Source of the DNA: Pedobacter sp. Leaf194
GTDB taxonomy: Bacteria > Bacteroidota > Bacteroidia > Sphingobacteriales > Sphingobacteriaceae
Direction: 5' to 3'
NCBI RefSeq assembly: GCF_001423945.1
Contig: NZ_LMPU01000001.1
Location: forward strand, 580,373-644,372
Length of the DNA: 64,000 nt
The translations under genes and the position numbers were made by a program. Positions 43,642-54,527 of the stretch are shown here, one piece after another (within the stretch, counting starts at the first letter, position 1; the number at the start of each line of letters is the position of its first letter). The notes beneath the pieces are model-generated. The model had not been told where the DNA came from. It searched no databases and saw nothing but the letters and a program-made list of their open reading frames with translations.

Positions 43642-43725
43642 TTGATAGTCAATGGCTGATAGCCTAATTAGTTTAAGCAGCTTGCTGAACATCCAGACCG
43701 TTAACTATAAGCCATTAACTATCAA
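43642..43725. repeat. Imperfect inverted repeat in the der leader
   Basis: A 25-nt arm beginning TTGATAGTCAATGGC (43642-43666) is the near reverse complement (about 21 of 25) of the arm at 43701-43725, which ends GCCATTAACTATCAA, around a 34-nt loop. Comparable TAGTTGATAG-like hairpins occur, from memory, between genes in many Bacteroidota. Confidence 0.6.
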
Positions 43726-43737
43726 TTAAGACATACC

Positions 43738-45039
43738 ATGAGTAACATTATAGCCATCGTAGGCAGGCCAAACGTAGGCAAGAGCACACTTTTTAACAGA
43801 TTAACCGAAAGCCGTAAAGCTATTGTAGATGACTTAAGTGGCGTAACCCGCGACAGGCATTACGGTACAGCCGAATGGACCGACAGGCAGTTTACCGTGA
43901 TTGATACGGGTGGCTATGTTGCAAATTCTGAAGATGTTTATGAAGCGGCAATCAGGGAGCAGGTAATGATTGCCATAGAAGAAGCCAGCGTGCTTATTTT
44001 TATGGTTGATGTAACTACCGGCATTACCGATTTAGATGATGACATTGCGCAGGTTCTTCGCAAAAGCAATAAACCAGTGTTTGTTACCGCAAATAAAGTT
44101 GATAATACAGCGTTACATAGCGAAATAAGTACTTTTTACGGATTTGGCTTAGGTGAGGTTTTCCCACTTTCATCAATGACTGGCTCCGGAACTGGCGAAT
44201 TACTTGACGAAATAGTTAAACATTTCGAAGATATTCCGGAAGAAGAAAACCAGTTGCCAAAAATAACCATTGCTGGAAGGCCGAATGTTGGTAAATCATC
44301 TTTAGTTAATGCCTTAATTGGTAAAGAGCGCAATATTGTAACGGCAAATGCTGGCACAACCCGCGATTCGATTAAAATTCATTACAACCAGTTTGGGCAT
44401 GAATTTATGTTAATTGATACAGCCGGGCTGCGTAAGAAAACCAAGGTTAAAGAAAACCTTGAATTTTATTCGGTAATGCGTACCATAAAGGCTTTAGAAG
44501 AAGCCGATGTTGTTGTTTTGATGATTGATGCGCAGGAAGGTATCGAAAGCCAGGATATAAATATTTTCCACCTTGCCGAAAAAAACAAAAAAGGTATTGT
44601 TATTTTGGTAAATAAGTGGGATTTGATTGAGAAGAATACGCAAACCATGAAGGCTTTCGAAGAGCAGATTCAGGAACGTATTCGCCCTTTTACCGATGTA
44701 CCGATTGTTTTTACTTCGGTTTTAAACAAACAGCGGATTTTTAAAGCTATTGAGGCTGCGCTCGAGGTTTATAAGAACCGTAGCAAGAAAATACCTACGT
44801 CAAAATTAAACGACGTGATGTTGCCTTTAATTGAGAAATTTCCACCGCCGGCATTAAAAGGTAAGCACATCAAAATAAAATACATCACCCAAATTAATGC
44901 TACTTCGCCAATGTTCGCGTTTTTCTGCAACTTGCCTCAGTACATTAAGGATCCATATAAGCGTTTCATAGAAAATAAGCTTAGAGAGAATTTTGATTTC
45001 TCGGGTGCGCCGATTCAGATTTATTTCAGACAGAAGTAA
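43738..45039 (+). CDS. der: GTPase Der (EngA)
   Basis: A 433-residue protein with two tandem GTPase domains: GRPNVGKST at residues 8-16 with NKVD, and GRPNVGKSS near 182 with DTAGLRKK and NKWD. A C-terminal KH-like domain (about 350-433) ends in [13 protein letters not shown]. Der is essential for 50S ribosome assembly. It follows era after 132 nt that hold a promoter and a large inverted repeat, and is followed by a terminator. Confidence 0.98.
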   Translation: MSNIIAIVGRPNVGKSTLFNRLTESRKAIVDDLSGVTRDRHYGTAEWTDRQFTVIDTGGYVANSEDVYEAAIREQVMIAIEEASVLIFMVDVTTGITDLDDDIAQVLRKSNKPVFVTANKVDNTALHSEISTFYGFGLGEVFPLSSMTGSGTGELLDEIVKHFEDIPEEENQLPKITIAGRPNVGKSSLVNALIGKERNIVTANAGTTRDSIKIHYNQFGHEFMLIDTAGLRKKTKVKENLEFYSVMRTIKALEEADVVVLMIDAQEGIESQDINIFHLAEKNKKGIVILVNKWDLIEKNTQTMKAFEEQIQERIRPFTDVPIVFTSVLNKQRIFKAIEAALEVYKNRSKKIPTSKLNDVMLPLIEKFPPPALKGKHIKIKYITQINATSPMFAFFCNLPQYIKDPYKRFIENKLRENFDFSGAPIQIYFRQK

Positions 45040-45065
45040 GCCGGATTAAAATTTATAATATTCAG

Positions 45066-45110
45066 AAAAGCAGGGTTCGCATTCCATCGGAGAAAGCAGC
45101 CCTGCTTTTT
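45066..45110 (+). terminator. Terminator of der
   Basis: AAAAGCAGGG (45066-45075) and CCCTGCTTTT (45100-45109) form a perfect 10-bp stem with a 24-nt loop and end in a run of T. Confidence 0.75.
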
Positions 45111-45223
45111 GCTAAAATCTTTTTGCGATTTGTCAGTGTGAACCCGTTGCAAACTTCATCAAAAAGTATTTCCGCTTCAATCAGGTTTAAATAATTTAAA
45201 ATCGTAATCCTTATCTTCGCACA

Positions 45224-45733
45224 ATGCAAATCGAGGTTAAAAACAGCCAAATTTCAGATATGGAACTCATTTTCGAGTTTTACGATATCGCAGTTGCTCA
45301 TCAAAAAAAAGTTTTTAATAAGCATTGGCAAGGTTTCAGCAGGGCATTAATTGAAACAGAAATTTCAGAGAACAGGCAGTATAAAATTCTGGTAGATGGT
45401 GCCACGGCCTGTATCTTTGCAGTCACTTTCAACGATAAACTGATTTGGGGCAACAAAGATCAGGATTCAATTTACATCCATCGTATTGTAACACATTCAA
45501 AATTTCGAGGTTTTGCTTTTGTAAAGGAGATTATTAAATGGGCAAAAGCATTTTCCCTTAAAAATGGCATTAAGTTTATCAGAATGGATACCTGGGCCGA
45601 CAATGAAAAGTTATTAGAATATTATACTGGCTGCGGTTTTAACTATGTTGGTGTTGCTGTTATGGAAAAAACAGAAGGTCTGCCAAAACATTATGAAGGC
45701 ATAAGTTTAAGTCTGTTTGAAATCGAAGTTTAA
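45224..45733 (+). CDS. GNAT-family N-acetyltransferase
   Basis: A 169-residue acetyltransferase. The acetyl-CoA region IYIHRIVTHSKFRGFAFVKE is a variant motif A (RGxxxxKE rather than RGxGxG/A), followed by FIRMDTWADNEKLLEYY and GCGFNYVGV, typical of the GNAT C-terminus. Substrate unknown. TATCTTCG (45212-45219) ends 4 nt before the ATG, suggesting a leaderless mRNA. It is convergent and abutting with the next gene. Confidence 0.82.
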   Translation: MQIEVKNSQISDMELIFEFYDIAVAHQKKVFNKHWQGFSRALIETEISENRQYKILVDGATACIFAVTFNDKLIWGNKDQDSIYIHRIVTHSKFRGFAFVKEIIKWAKAFSLKNGIKFIRMDTWADNEKLLEYYTGCGFNYVGVAVMEKTEGLPKHYEGISLSLFEIEV

Positions 45734-46240
45734 TTATTGAAGGTCTAATTTCCAGGTAAACATACCCTCACCTTCAGCAATTTTCACAAAATTATTTTTT
45801 TCCAATATAGCGTACGATGCCACATTATCGACCGCTGTTGATGCTGTAATTATTTTCACGCCTTCTTGTTGCTTCGCCCATTCAATTATTCTGGCAACTG
45901 CTTCGGTCATAAATCCTTTTCCCCTAAACGCTTCATAGGTGCCGTAACCAATTTCTATTTCACCGTTCGCATCCGGTTCGCCAACAAAACATAAATCGCC
46001 AATCAGTTTTCTATCCGCTTTTGAAATCAATGCCCACAAAGTATTGTATAGGTAGTTTTTATCCTTATTGTGCACATTGGGTAAAATTGTTTGCTCCAAA
46101 GCCTCTTTCAATTCATTAGAAATTTTCTTTTCAGAAGGAAGCAATTGCAATTCTTGCTCGAGCGAATTATCATTAGCAATGTATTTTAAAAGTTGGTTGT
46201 GTGTAAGCGGGTGAAGTATGAGTCTTTCCGTTTCTATCAT
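45734..46240 (-). CDS. GNAT-family acetyltransferase, RimJ/RimL-like
   Basis: A 168-residue protein from ATG 46240 (MIETERLILHPLT), the standard N-terminus of RimJ-type enzymes; an upstream ATG at 46282 is less likely. EIGYGTYEAFRGKGFMTEAVARIIEWA is motif A with the RGKG pyrophosphate loop, and ILEKNNFVKI closes the fold. Such enzymes acetylate protein N-termini or small amines. Its stop codon directly abuts that of the convergent GNAT gene at 45733. Confidence 0.87.
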   Translation of the reverse strand: MIETERLILHPLTHNQLLKYIANDNSLEQELQLLPSEKKISNELKEALEQTILPNVHNKDKNYLYNTLWALISKADRKLIGDLCFVGEPDANGEIEIGYGTYEAFRGKGFMTEAVARIIEWAKQQEGVKIITASTAVDNVASYAILEKNNFVKIAEGEGMFTWKLDLQ

Positions 46241-46330
46241 GTTTAAGTTCGAATTTGGGAGGATAGATTTTCGAGTTTCCAAATACCGCAGGTTGAATTA
46301 ATAAGAGCTAAAATTACTGCAAATCAGCAA

Positions 46331-47938
46331 TTACTGTAGGTTTGCAAGTGCTTGCTTTACCGCATTGTCATTCTGGTTGGCGGCACGGTAATAACCAACA
46401 TCGCCAAGGTAGTATCTGCATAGAAGTGCTTTCAAGTCATTAAGTATCACTATTTTGGAATTATACAGCTGAAAGCGGTCTATCGGCACATTTTTCCGTT
46501 GCAGAAAGCCGATAAAATCTTTAAAGTCCGTGTCGTTTAAGTTAAATACATTAATATTTTGTTCGATGTAAGCACCAGTATATTTACTTGTGAGCACATT
46601 GAACACGTAATCGGAAAGGACTCTTTTACTAACTAATGAACTGTAAAATTTGTTGTAACCCGTTGTATCCAGCTTCACAAAAACATCGGGCTGTATGCCA
46701 CCACTCGTTTTAGGTTTTCTGGGCTGCGACAAATTTATACCCCCATTTTTTTCGACAGAATCTCTGAAAGATGTTAAGTCGCCGGTTAGTTCTCCGTCTG
46801 TCATTCTTTCATCTAATTCATGTTTGTACGCATCGTAACCTTTTTTATAAGATTTTTGGATGCTTTTTCCGGATGGAGTATAATATCTGGCAATTGTTAA
46901 GTTTAAGGCAGAACCATCTTCAAAAGAGAATTGTTCCTGCACAAGCCCTTTACCAAAAGAACGGCGGCCAACAATTATTCCGCGACCTAAATCCTGTATT
47001 GCACCGGCAACAATTTCGCTTGCCGAAGCTGTGTTTTCATTTATTAAAATAGCAAGTTTGCCTTGTTGAAAGGCTCCGGTGCCGGTCGAGAAATAATCTG
47101 TACGCGGTTCGTGCTTACCCTGCGTGTAAACAATGAGTTTGTTTTCTGGCAAAAACTGATCGGCGAGGCCTGTAGCGGCACTAAAGTAACCTCCGCCGTT
47201 ATCCCGTAAATCGAGGATAAGTTTTTTCATTCCTTTTGCCTTCAAGCTTGCGGCAGCAGCAGAAAAATCGCTGTCGGTATTTGCGCCAAATTTGCTGATG
47301 CGTACATAGCCGGTTTCTGTATTAATCATGTAAGCGGCATCGATACTGCTAATATTTACTTTGCCCCTGGTTACCATTACGCGGTTAGGCAACTGGCTTC
47401 CGCTGTGCATTAAAAGTACGTTTACACCGCTGCCTGCTTTACCTCTAAAACGGCCGCTGAGTTGATCTTTAGGTAATTTGCGGCCACTAACAACTGCTGT
47501 ATCAATACTTAAAATTTTATCGCCGAGTTTTATACCAGCCTGATAAGCAGGTCCGTCTTTAATAACGCCGGTAACCATCATGGTATCGTTTAGCATATAA
47601 TATTCAATGCCTACACCTTCAAAGTTACCCTCCAAATCATTTTGCATGTCTTGAGCATTAGCCGGCGGGAGGTAAACGCTGTGCGGATCCAGCTGATGCA
47701 GAACACTGTCTATAGGCAGATTTTGTAACGAATCAGTATTGATATCATCTACGTAGTTGCCATTGATAATATGAAGAATTTCGTCGAGTTTGTCAGAATT
47801 TTTTGCAGTTAAGGCCGGACTTCTCTCAACGCCAAATCCCTGGTCTTTAATAAATTTTATGCCCAAAAACATCCCGACTATCAAAATTAATGAATAGCTC
47901 AAAGCAATCAGGATGTTATTGCGGGTATTTTTTTTCAT
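46331..47938 (-). CDS. S41-family C-terminal processing peptidase (CtpA-like)
   Basis: A 535-residue protein anchored by an N-terminal membrane helix (about residues 8-28). The PDZ domain lies near 90-170 (YEMLNDTMMVTGVIKDGPAYQAG-type residues), and the protease core has NENTASASEIVAG, with the catalytic Ser, and FGKGLVQ, with the Lys general base. The C-terminal ~130 residues form an extra helical domain common in Bacteroidota. It trims periplasmic proteins at their C-termini. TAAATTTG (47949-47956) lies 10 nt upstream of the ATG as a likely -7 box. Confidence 0.93.
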   Translation of the reverse strand: MKKNTRNNILIALSYSLILIVGMFLGIKFIKDQGFGVERSPALTAKNSDKLDEILHIINGNYVDDINTDSLQNLPIDSVLHQLDPHSVYLPPANAQDMQNDLEGNFEGVGIEYYMLNDTMMVTGVIKDGPAYQAGIKLGDKILSIDTAVVSGRKLPKDQLSGRFRGKAGSGVNVLLMHSGSQLPNRVMVTRGKVNISSIDAAYMINTETGYVRISKFGANTDSDFSAAAASLKAKGMKKLILDLRDNGGGYFSAATGLADQFLPENKLIVYTQGKHEPRTDYFSTGTGAFQQGKLAILINENTASASEIVAGAIQDLGRGIIVGRRSFGKGLVQEQFSFEDGSALNLTIARYYTPSGKSIQKSYKKGYDAYKHELDERMTDGELTGDLTSFRDSVEKNGGINLSQPRKPKTSGGIQPDVFVKLDTTGYNKFYSSLVSKRVLSDYVFNVLTSKYTGAYIEQNINVFNLNDTDFKDFIGFLQRKNVPIDRFQLYNSKIVILNDLKALLCRYYLGDVGYYRAANQNDNAVKQALANLQ

Positions 47939-48052
47939 CGACGTTGTGCAAATTTATGAAAATTAGCGGGTTGATTAATTTTTTAACTGCTTTTTATCGT
48001 CTTTTGTTTCTAATATTTAACAATTATTAACGCATCAAAATTCAGGTATCGA

Positions 48053-48060
48053 TATTTTTG
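48053..48060 (+). promoter_or_regulatory. -7 box of murQ
   Basis: TATTTTTG matches TAnnTTTG and lies 55 nt before the ATG at 48116. The -33 element is unclear. Confidence 0.4.
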
Positions 48061-48115
48061 GATTTTTAGGGTAGATTTTAAAAAGAAATTACCGAATTTT
48101 ATCAAAATTAAAATT

Positions 48116-48922
48116 ATGGACAGAGTTACCGAGCACGAATCCAATTATAACAACATAGAGAAAATGTCTGTTTTGGAAGTGCTGCAAGGCATAAATAATG
48201 AAGATAAAACTGTTGCTTTTGCAGTTGAAAAATGTTTGCCTCAGATTGAAAAACTTACATCGGCAGTTGCTGAAAGAATGAAAAAAGGTGGGCGTTTGTT
48301 TTATATTGGTGCGGGTACCAGCGGCCGTTTAGGCGTTGTCGATGCATCTGAATGTCCGCCAACTTATGGAGTTCCTTTCGATTGGGTTGTGGGTATTATT
48401 GCGGGTGGAGATACAGCGATTAGAAAAGCCGTAGAATTTGCAGAAGATGATCCCGAACAAGCCTGGAAAGATTTGCAGGAATTCAACATTAATGAAAAAG
48501 ACTGCCTGGTTGGCTTAGCGGCTTCAGGCACAACACCGTACGTAATTGGCGGCTTAAATACGGCCCGCAAAATTGGCGTTTTAACCGGCTGCATTGTTTG
48601 TAATACCGGTGGGCCGATAGCGGCAGAATCTGATTTCCCTGTTGAAGTTGTAGTTGGCCCGGAGTTTATTACCGGCTCTACCAGAATGAAATCAGGAACA
48701 GCGCAAAAATTAGTTTTAAATATGCTGAGTACCACAGTTATGGTTCAGCTGGGCCGTGTGGTTGGCAATAAAATGGTTGATATGCAGTTAACCAATAATA
48801 AGCTTGTAGATCGCGGAACGCAAATGGTAGCCGATGAATTGAACATTGAATATGAAAATGCTGCAGATTTACTTAACCGTTATGGAAGCGTTCGCAAAGC
48901 GGTAGAAGCGGGGCAAAAGTAA
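48116..48922 (+). CDS. murQ: N-acetylmuramic acid 6-phosphate etherase MurQ
   Basis: A 268-residue SIS-domain lyase. Diagnostic stretches are TEHESNYNNIEKMSVLEVL, GAGTSGRLGVVDASECPPT and ITGSTRMKSGTAQKLVLN; the Glu in the DASECPPT loop is the catalytic acid in this family. It removes the lactyl ether from MurNAc-6-phosphate to give GlcNAc-6-phosphate, in peptidoglycan recycling. No murP, nagZ or amidase gene is adjacent. It is about 30 residues shorter than the E. coli protein, mostly at the C-terminus. Confidence 0.95.
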   Translation: MDRVTEHESNYNNIEKMSVLEVLQGINNEDKTVAFAVEKCLPQIEKLTSAVAERMKKGGRLFYIGAGTSGRLGVVDASECPPTYGVPFDWVVGIIAGGDTAIRKAVEFAEDDPEQAWKDLQEFNINEKDCLVGLAASGTTPYVIGGLNTARKIGVLTGCIVCNTGGPIAAESDFPVEVVVGPEFITGSTRMKSGTAQKLVLNMLSTTVMVQLGRVVGNKMVDMQLTNNKLVDRGTQMVADELNIEYENAADLLNRYGSVRKAVEAGQK

Positions 48923-49085
48923 CCTTATTAGGGAAAGATTAGGTGATAAATTCTTAATGATTGGGTTAAAAAATTGTTCAATAAGTGTACGCACGTAAGC
49001 CTGAATTTTATTGGCCGGTTGTGAATACGATTCGCTCAATTAAAACTTTTTCATGCAAAAATCACTTATTCAATAAAGATAGAAA

Positions 49086-49652
49086 ATGCACGAAATAGAG
49101 CCTTATTACCAGTGGAGAGATGAATACATTTCGGCAGAAGACGATCGTTCACCTTTCTACAATACCGAGTATTCTGAATTATATTTCGATAAACAGATAT
49201 ATAATTTTTTGTTACATCCGCAGTGGGATGAATTTGGCTCTAATACACTTTACATGAAAGTGCTTTTCGCCGATTACGACAGGAGCTATGCTGTTATCGA
49301 ATTTATAGGGGAATGGAACGACGCCATTAACAACGATATAATGCTTTTGAAGCGGGACATTCTGGAACTGATGATGGATGAAGGTATCAATAAATTTATC
49401 CTGATAGGTGAAAATATTTTAAACTTCCACGCTTCAGATGATAGCTATTACGAAGAATGGTTTCAGGAAGTTGAAGACGGCTGGATTGTTGGGGTAAATT
49501 TTCAGGAACATGTAATAAGAGAGTTTAAGGAAAACAGTATCGATTATTACATTAACTTTGGCGGTGCTTTCGATAATATGCCCTGGCGCACTTTAAAGCC
49601 ACTTCAATTCTTTAAAAAAGTTGAAGAATTCCTGACAAAAAGATTGAATTAA
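49086..49652 (+). CDS. Conserved hypothetical acidic protein
   Basis: A 188-residue acidic cytoplasmic protein with no signal or membrane segment. It is rich in Asp, Glu, Tyr and Phe (EPYYQWRDEYISAEDDRSPF near the N-terminus; FGGAFDNMPWRTLKPLQFF near the end). No known domain was recognised. It lies 40 nt before the Bax-inhibitor family gene and may share its transcript. Confidence 0.7.
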   Translation: MHEIEPYYQWRDEYISAEDDRSPFYNTEYSELYFDKQIYNFLLHPQWDEFGSNTLYMKVLFADYDRSYAVIEFIGEWNDAINNDIMLLKRDILELMMDEGINKFILIGENILNFHASDDSYYEEWFQEVEDGWIVGVNFQEHVIREFKENSIDYYINFGGAFDNMPWRTLKPLQFFKKVEEFLTKRLN

Positions 49653-49691
49653 AATATTTATTTTTATATAATTTAAATACAAAAAACAAAA

Positions 49692-50447
49692 ATGGATCAA
49701 CAAAATTATCAATATCAGGACAACAGTGTTTTCGTACAAGAAGGCTCTGTTTCCAAAAAATTCTTTGCAAATGTCTTTTTATGGATGTTTGTAGCGTTGA
49801 GTTTATCAACTGTGGCTGCTTATCTTTTCGGCACTAACGAACAGTTAATGCAGTACCTAATGACTATCAATCCAGAAACCGGAAAGGTTGGAATGTCCAT
49901 CTTCGGCTACGCTGCCATGTTTGCACCGCTTGGGTTGGTTTTACTAATGGGCTTTGGTTTAAGCAGACTATCTTTACCGGCTTTAGTAGGTGTTTTCGTA
50001 CTTTATTCAGTGCTAACAGGTATAAGCTTAAGCTTTATTTTGCTTGCATATACTTCAGGGTCGGTTGTGAGCTGTTTCGCAGGTGCAGCGGGTATTTTTG
50101 GTATTATGGCGATAATGGGCTACACTACAAACATCGATTTGAGTAAGTTCGGTCCCATTTTGATGGTGGGCGTAATTGGCTTGGTAATAGCAAGCGTGGT
50201 AAACATGTTTATTCAAAGCGAGCAGTTTAGTTTGATAATGGCTTTCATTGGTATAGCAATCTTTACTGCTTTAACTGCTTATGATGTTCAAAAAATTAAG
50301 CGTATTGGCGAAGGAATTGAGGCTAGTGGCGAACAAGTATTGGCTGTAGAATCGAAAAAAATGGCAATCGTAGCCGCATTGTCTTTATACCTTGATTTCT
50401 TGAACATATTCCTTTTCTTACTTCGCATTTTTGGAAGTAGAAAATAA
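49692..50447 (+). CDS. Bax inhibitor-1/YccA-family membrane protein
   Basis: A 251-residue protein with seven hydrophobic helices from about residue 28 to 248. Family marks are KKFFANVFLWMFVALSLST at the first helix, FTALTAYDVQKIKRIGEG after helix 6, and ALSLYLDFLNIFLFLLRIFG at the end. Members are pH-sensitive calcium leak channels or FtsH-associated proteins. Co-directional with the acidic hypothetical gene; followed by a terminator-like hairpin. Confidence 0.92.
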   Translation: MDQQNYQYQDNSVFVQEGSVSKKFFANVFLWMFVALSLSTVAAYLFGTNEQLMQYLMTINPETGKVGMSIFGYAAMFAPLGLVLLMGFGLSRLSLPALVGVFVLYSVLTGISLSFILLAYTSGSVVSCFAGAAGIFGIMAIMGYTTNIDLSKFGPILMVGVIGLVIASVVNMFIQSEQFSLIMAFIGIAIFTALTAYDVQKIKRIGEGIEASGEQVLAVESKKMAIVAALSLYLDFLNIFLFLLRIFGSRK

Positions 50448-50471
50448 GTCTAACACAAAACAATATTCTTT

Positions 50472-50498
50472 AGGCCATGCAACTTTGCGTGGCCTTTG
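50472..50498 (+). terminator. Terminator after the Bax-inhibitor family gene
   Basis: AGGCCATGC (50472-50480) and GCGTGGCCT (50487-50495) form a 9-bp stem with one T-G pair and a 6-nt loop. The following T-run is short (TTG). Confidence 0.6.
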
Positions 50499-50563
50499 TA
50501 ATTTTATTTGGTTGCTAAACGATAATTTTTGGAATTGATGTTGCTTTGTTGCATTTTTGTACG

Positions 50564-50663
50564 CTTATTAAGAAAGACGGAGGGATTAGACCCAACGATG
50601 TCTTAGCAACCTGTGCCAACAAGGTGCTAAATTCTAATCTCAGCAGTAGCGAGAGAAGATAAG
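50564..50663 (+). promoter_or_regulatory. SAM-I (S-box) riboswitch upstream of metH
   Basis: The core GACGGAGGGATTAGACCC, CTTAGCAACC and AAGGTGCTAAATTC matches S-box conserved blocks (GAGGGA, GCAACC, GGTGCTAA). CTTAT (50564-50568) and ATAAG (50659-50663) close helix P1. Downstream, AAGTT/AACTT and GGTAA/TTGCC can pair into a stem (50661-50690) that ends in TTTTT and shares bases with P1, a likely SAM-dependent switch. The remaining 50664-50828 holds only AT-rich leader. Confidence 0.88.
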
Positions 50664-50828
50664 TTTTGGAAGGTAATTAATTGCCAACTTTTTAAATAAG
50701 CTTTTTTTGGTACTTAGTATATAATCTAGGGTATTTTTCGATAAATTCCAGATTGCATATTGGGTCGAAACGTAGTTACATCTCGTGTCGAATGTATTGA
50801 TACTCGATACTAACTACTAAATACTAGT

Positions 50829-53800
50829 ATGAGCATTAGAGAAGAATTAGAAAAGCGTATTTTGGTGATTGATGGTGCGATGGGCACTATGATTCAGCGC
50901 TATACTTTAACCGAAGAAGATTTTCGGGGCGAACGGTTTAAAAACCATCCCTGTGATGTAAAGGGCAACAACGATTTGCTTAACATTACCCGCCCAGATA
51001 TTATTAAAGCCATACATTTAGAGTACCTCAATGCTGGCGCAGATATTATCGAAACAAACACCTTTAGTACGCAACGCATTTCCATGGCCGATTACCAGAT
51101 GGAAGATCTATCCTACGAAATGAGTTTCGAGGGTGCTCGTGTCGCTAAACAGGCGGTCGAAGAGTTTATGGCAGCAAACCCGGACAGGAAATGCTTTGTT
51201 GCTGGTGCAATTGGCCCAACTAACCGCACCCTTTCTATGTCGCCAAATGTAAACGACCCTGGTTTTAGAGCTGTTTATTTCGACGAATTGGAAGCTGCCT
51301 ATTACGAGCAGGTTCGCGGTTTGGTAGATGGCGGTTCTGATGTGCTGCTAATTGAAACCATTTTCGATACCCTAAATGCTAAGGTGGCTATAGTTGCCAT
51401 TAAAAAATACGAAGAGGTAATTGGTCGAAAACTCGAAATTATGATTTCGGGGACCATTACCGACGCGTCAGGGAGAACACTTTCCGGACAAACAGCTGAA
51501 GCTTTTTTAAACTCTGTAATGCATGCAAAACCCTTAAGTATTGGTTTCAACTGCGCACTTGGGGCCAAAGAAATGCGCCCCCATATTGAAGAACTGGCTG
51601 CTAAGGCAGGATGTTATGTATCGGCTTATCCAAATGCCGGCTTGCCAAACGAGTTTGGTGCTTACGATGAACAACCCCATGAAACTGCCCATCTTGTTGA
51701 TGATTTTATAGCCTCTGGATTTGTGAACATTGTCGGCGGTTGCTGCGGCACCACGCCAGACCATATTGGCTGTATTGCTGCAAATGCCCGAAAGGCATCG
51801 CCAAGGAAAATACCCAAAATTGAGCCTTTTATGCGTTTAAGCGGTTTGGAGCCCGTTACCATAACACCTGAAAGTATTTTTGTAAACATCGGCGAAAGAA
51901 CAAACATAACAGGTTCGCCAAAATTCTCGAAACTGATTTTAGGTGGCGATTATGAGGCCGCCCTTGCTGTTGCCTTGCAGCAGGTTGAAGGTGGTGCCCA
52001 GGTTATCGACGTAAACATGGATGAGGGAATGCTCGACTCGGAAGCCGCGATGACTAAATTCCTGAACCTAATTGCTTCCGAACCTGATATTGCAAAGCTG
52101 CCTATTATGGTCGATTCGTCTAAATGGTCGGTAATTGAGAATGGGTTAAAGTGCCTGCAGGGCAAAGGAATTGTAAATTCCATTTCATTAAAGGAGGGCG
52201 AAGATAAATTTCGCGAAAGTGCCCGCAAAATTATGCAATATGGTGCTGCCGTTGTTGTAATGGCTTTCGATGAGCAGGGCCAGGCCGACAATTACGAGCG
52301 CAGAAAAGAAATTTGCAAAAGAAGTTACGATATTTTGGTATACGAAATTGGCTTCCCTGCAGAGGATATTATTTTTGACCCGAACATATTAACTGTAGCA
52401 ACAGGTTTAGAGGAGCATAATAACTACGCTGTCGATTTCATAAATGCAACCCGATGGATAAAAGAAAACCTCCCTCACGCTAAAGTAAGTGGTGGCGTTT
52501 CAAATATTTCGTTTTCTTTTAGAGGTAACAATGTTGTACGCGAGGCGATGCACTCCGCATTTCTTTACCATGCCATCCAGGCGGGTTTAGATATGGGCAT
52601 TGTAAATGCCGGTATGCTCGAAGTTTACCAGGAGATTCCGCCAGAACTTTTAGAACGTGTAGAAGATGTGCTTTTAAATCGCAGGGAAGATGCAACCGAA
52701 CGATTGGTTGAGTACGCCGAGACGGTAAAATCCAAAGGAAAAGAAATAGTTAAAGATGAAGAGTGGCGAAAGGCTCCGGTAGAGGAAAGATTATCCCATG
52801 CCTTGGTTAAAGGTATTGTTGAATATCTGGATGATGATGTTGAAGAGGCACGTCAGAAATATCCCCGGCCAATTCAGGTTATTGAAGGTCCGCTGATGGA
52901 TGGAATGAACATTGTCGGCGACTTGTTCGGAGCTGGAAAAATGTTCCTGCCTCAGGTTGTAAAGTCGGCCCGGGTAATGAAAAAAGCGGTGGCTTACCTG
53001 CTGCCCTTCATTGAGCAGGAGAAGCTAGATAATCCTGATCAAGATCAGAATTCATCAGCAGGAAGAGTTTTGATGGCAACTGTTAAAGGTGATGTTCATG
53101 ATATTGGGAAAAATATTGTGGGCGTTGTGCTCGCCTGTAATAATTTTGAAATTGTAGATATGGGCGTAATGGTTCCGGCACAGGAAATCATCAAAAAAGC
53201 CAAAGAAATAAATGCAGACATTATTGGCCTTAGTGGCTTAATTACACCTTCTTTAGATGAAATGGTTCATTTTGCGAAAGAAATGGAGCGGGAGGGATTT
53301 ACGATTCCATTGATAATTGGTGGGGCGACCACATCGCGTATACATGCGGCCGTTAAGGTTGCTCCTAATTATTCTGGTCCGGCGATACACGTTTTAGATG
53401 CATCTCGTAGCGTAACGGTTTGCAGCACTTTAATGAATCCTGAGACAAAAAATGATTATGTTGCCGGCATTAAAGCTGAGTATGAAAAAGCACGCGAAGC
53501 GCATTTGAATAAGCGTTCTGATAAACGCTTTAAAACCTTGGAAGAAGCGAGAACTAATAAATTTAAGATAGACTTTAAGCCAGACTTACCCGTGCCTGAA
53601 TTTATTGGCACGAGAGTTTTTGATAACTATTCATTGGAAGAACTGGTTCCGTATATCGATTGGACACCATTTTTCCACACTTGGGAACTTCGGGGCAGCT
53701 ACCCAAAGATTTTTGAGGATAAGAATGTTGGCGACGAAGCTAGAAAGCTTTTTGATGATGCGCAGCTTTTGCTGAAACGGATTTTAGATGAAAAATTGCT

Positions 53801-54527
53801 AACCGCAAGGGGCGTAATCGGTTTTTGGCCGGCAAATGCGGTAGGAGATGATATCGAGCTGCGGGTGTCCGATTACGATGCGCAAGGCCAGCAAATTTCT
53901 GGTAACGAAGGGCAATCGGTTAAAATACATACCCTCCGTCAGCAGGCCGAAAAAGTCGACGGACAGCCTTATTACGCCTTGTCGGATTTCATTGCGCCAA
54001 AAGAATCCGGCATTCAGGATTATTTTGGTTGCTTTGCGGTAACTACTGGTATCGGTATAGATGAACTTGTGAAAGCGTTTGAGGATAACCATGACGATTA
54101 CAACAGTATCATGGCAAAAGCCCTTGCTGACAGGTTAGCTGAAGCTTTTGCCGAGCGCATGCACGAACGTGTGCGAAAAGAATTCTGGGGCTACGCTCAG
54201 GATGAAAATCTAAGTAATCAGGAATTAATTAAAGAGGAATATGCTGGCATTCGTCCGGCGCCAGGTTACCCGGCATGTCCGGAGCACACCGAAAAGGGAA
54301 CTTTATTTGCTTTGCTTGATGCTGAAAACCAGATTGGCCTGCGCCTAACCGAAAGCTACGCCATGTACCCTACTGCCGCGGTAAGTGGTTTTTATTTCGC
54401 AAGTCCCGAATCGAGGTATTTCGGCCTGGGTAAGATTACGAAAGACCAGGTGGATGATTATGCAACCAGAAAAGGGATGACTATTGAGGAAGCAGAGCGA
54501 TGGCTCTCGCCTAATTTAGCTTATTAG
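50829..54527 (+). CDS. metH: Cobalamin-dependent methionine synthase
   Basis: A 1232-residue, full-length MetH. Domains: homocysteine methyltransferase (about 1-330, zinc Cys in GGCCGTTP), pterin-binding (about 355-615, [15 protein letters not shown]-like), B12 cap and binding (about 650-890, with [11 protein letters not shown] carrying the cobalt-ligating His), and AdoMet reactivation (about 920-1232, with [12 protein letters not shown] and YFGLGKI). It methylates homocysteine with 5-methyl-THF. It is controlled by the SAM-I riboswitch upstream, and metF follows after 261 nt. Full cofactor domains mean B12 is needed. Confidence 0.98.
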   Translation: MSIREELEKRILVIDGAMGTMIQRYTLTEEDFRGERFKNHPCDVKGNNDLLNITRPDIIKAIHLEYLNAGADIIETNTFSTQRISMADYQMEDLSYEMSFEGARVAKQAVEEFMAANPDRKCFVAGAIGPTNRTLSMSPNVNDPGFRAVYFDELEAAYYEQVRGLVDGGSDVLLIETIFDTLNAKVAIVAIKKYEEVIGRKLEIMISGTITDASGRTLSGQTAEAFLNSVMHAKPLSIGFNCALGAKEMRPHIEELAAKAGCYVSAYPNAGLPNEFGAYDEQPHETAHLVDDFIASGFVNIVGGCCGTTPDHIGCIAANARKASPRKIPKIEPFMRLSGLEPVTITPESIFVNIGERTNITGSPKFSKLILGGDYEAALAVALQQVEGGAQVIDVNMDEGMLDSEAAMTKFLNLIASEPDIAKLPIMVDSSKWSVIENGLKCLQGKGIVNSISLKEGEDKFRESARKIMQYGAAVVVMAFDEQGQADNYERRKEICKRSYDILVYEIGFPAEDIIFDPNILTVATGLEEHNNYAVDFINATRWIKENLPHAKVSGGVSNISFSFRGNNVVREAMHSAFLYHAIQAGLDMGIVNAGMLEVYQEIPPELLERVEDVLLNRREDATERLVEYAETVKSKGKEIVKDEEWRKAPVEERLSHALVKGIVEYLDDDVEEARQKYPRPIQVIEGPLMDGMNIVGDLFGAGKMFLPQVVKSARVMKKAVAYLLPFIEQEKLDNPDQDQNSSAGRVLMATVKGDVHDIGKNIVGVVLACNNFEIVDMGVMVPAQEIIKKAKEINADIIGLSGLITPSLDEMVHFAKEMEREGFTIPLIIGGATTSRIHAAVKVAPNYSGPAIHVLDASRSVTVCSTLMNPETKNDYVAGIKAEYEKAREAHLNKRSDKRFKTLEEARTNKFKIDFKPDLPVPEFIGTRVFDNYSLEELVPYIDWTPFFHTWELRGSYPKIFEDKNVGDEARKLFDDAQLLLKRILDEKLLTARGVIGFWPANAVGDDIELRVSDYDAQGQQISGNEGQSVKIHTLRQQAEKVDGQPYYALSDFIAPKESGIQDYFGCFAVTTGIGIDELVKAFEDNHDDYNSIMAKALADRLAEAFAERMHERVRKEFWGYAQDENLSNQELIKEEYAGIRPAPGYPACPEHTEKGTLFALLDAENQIGLRLTESYAMYPTAAVSGFYFASPESRYFGLGKITKDQVDDYATRKGMTIEEAERWLSPNLAY

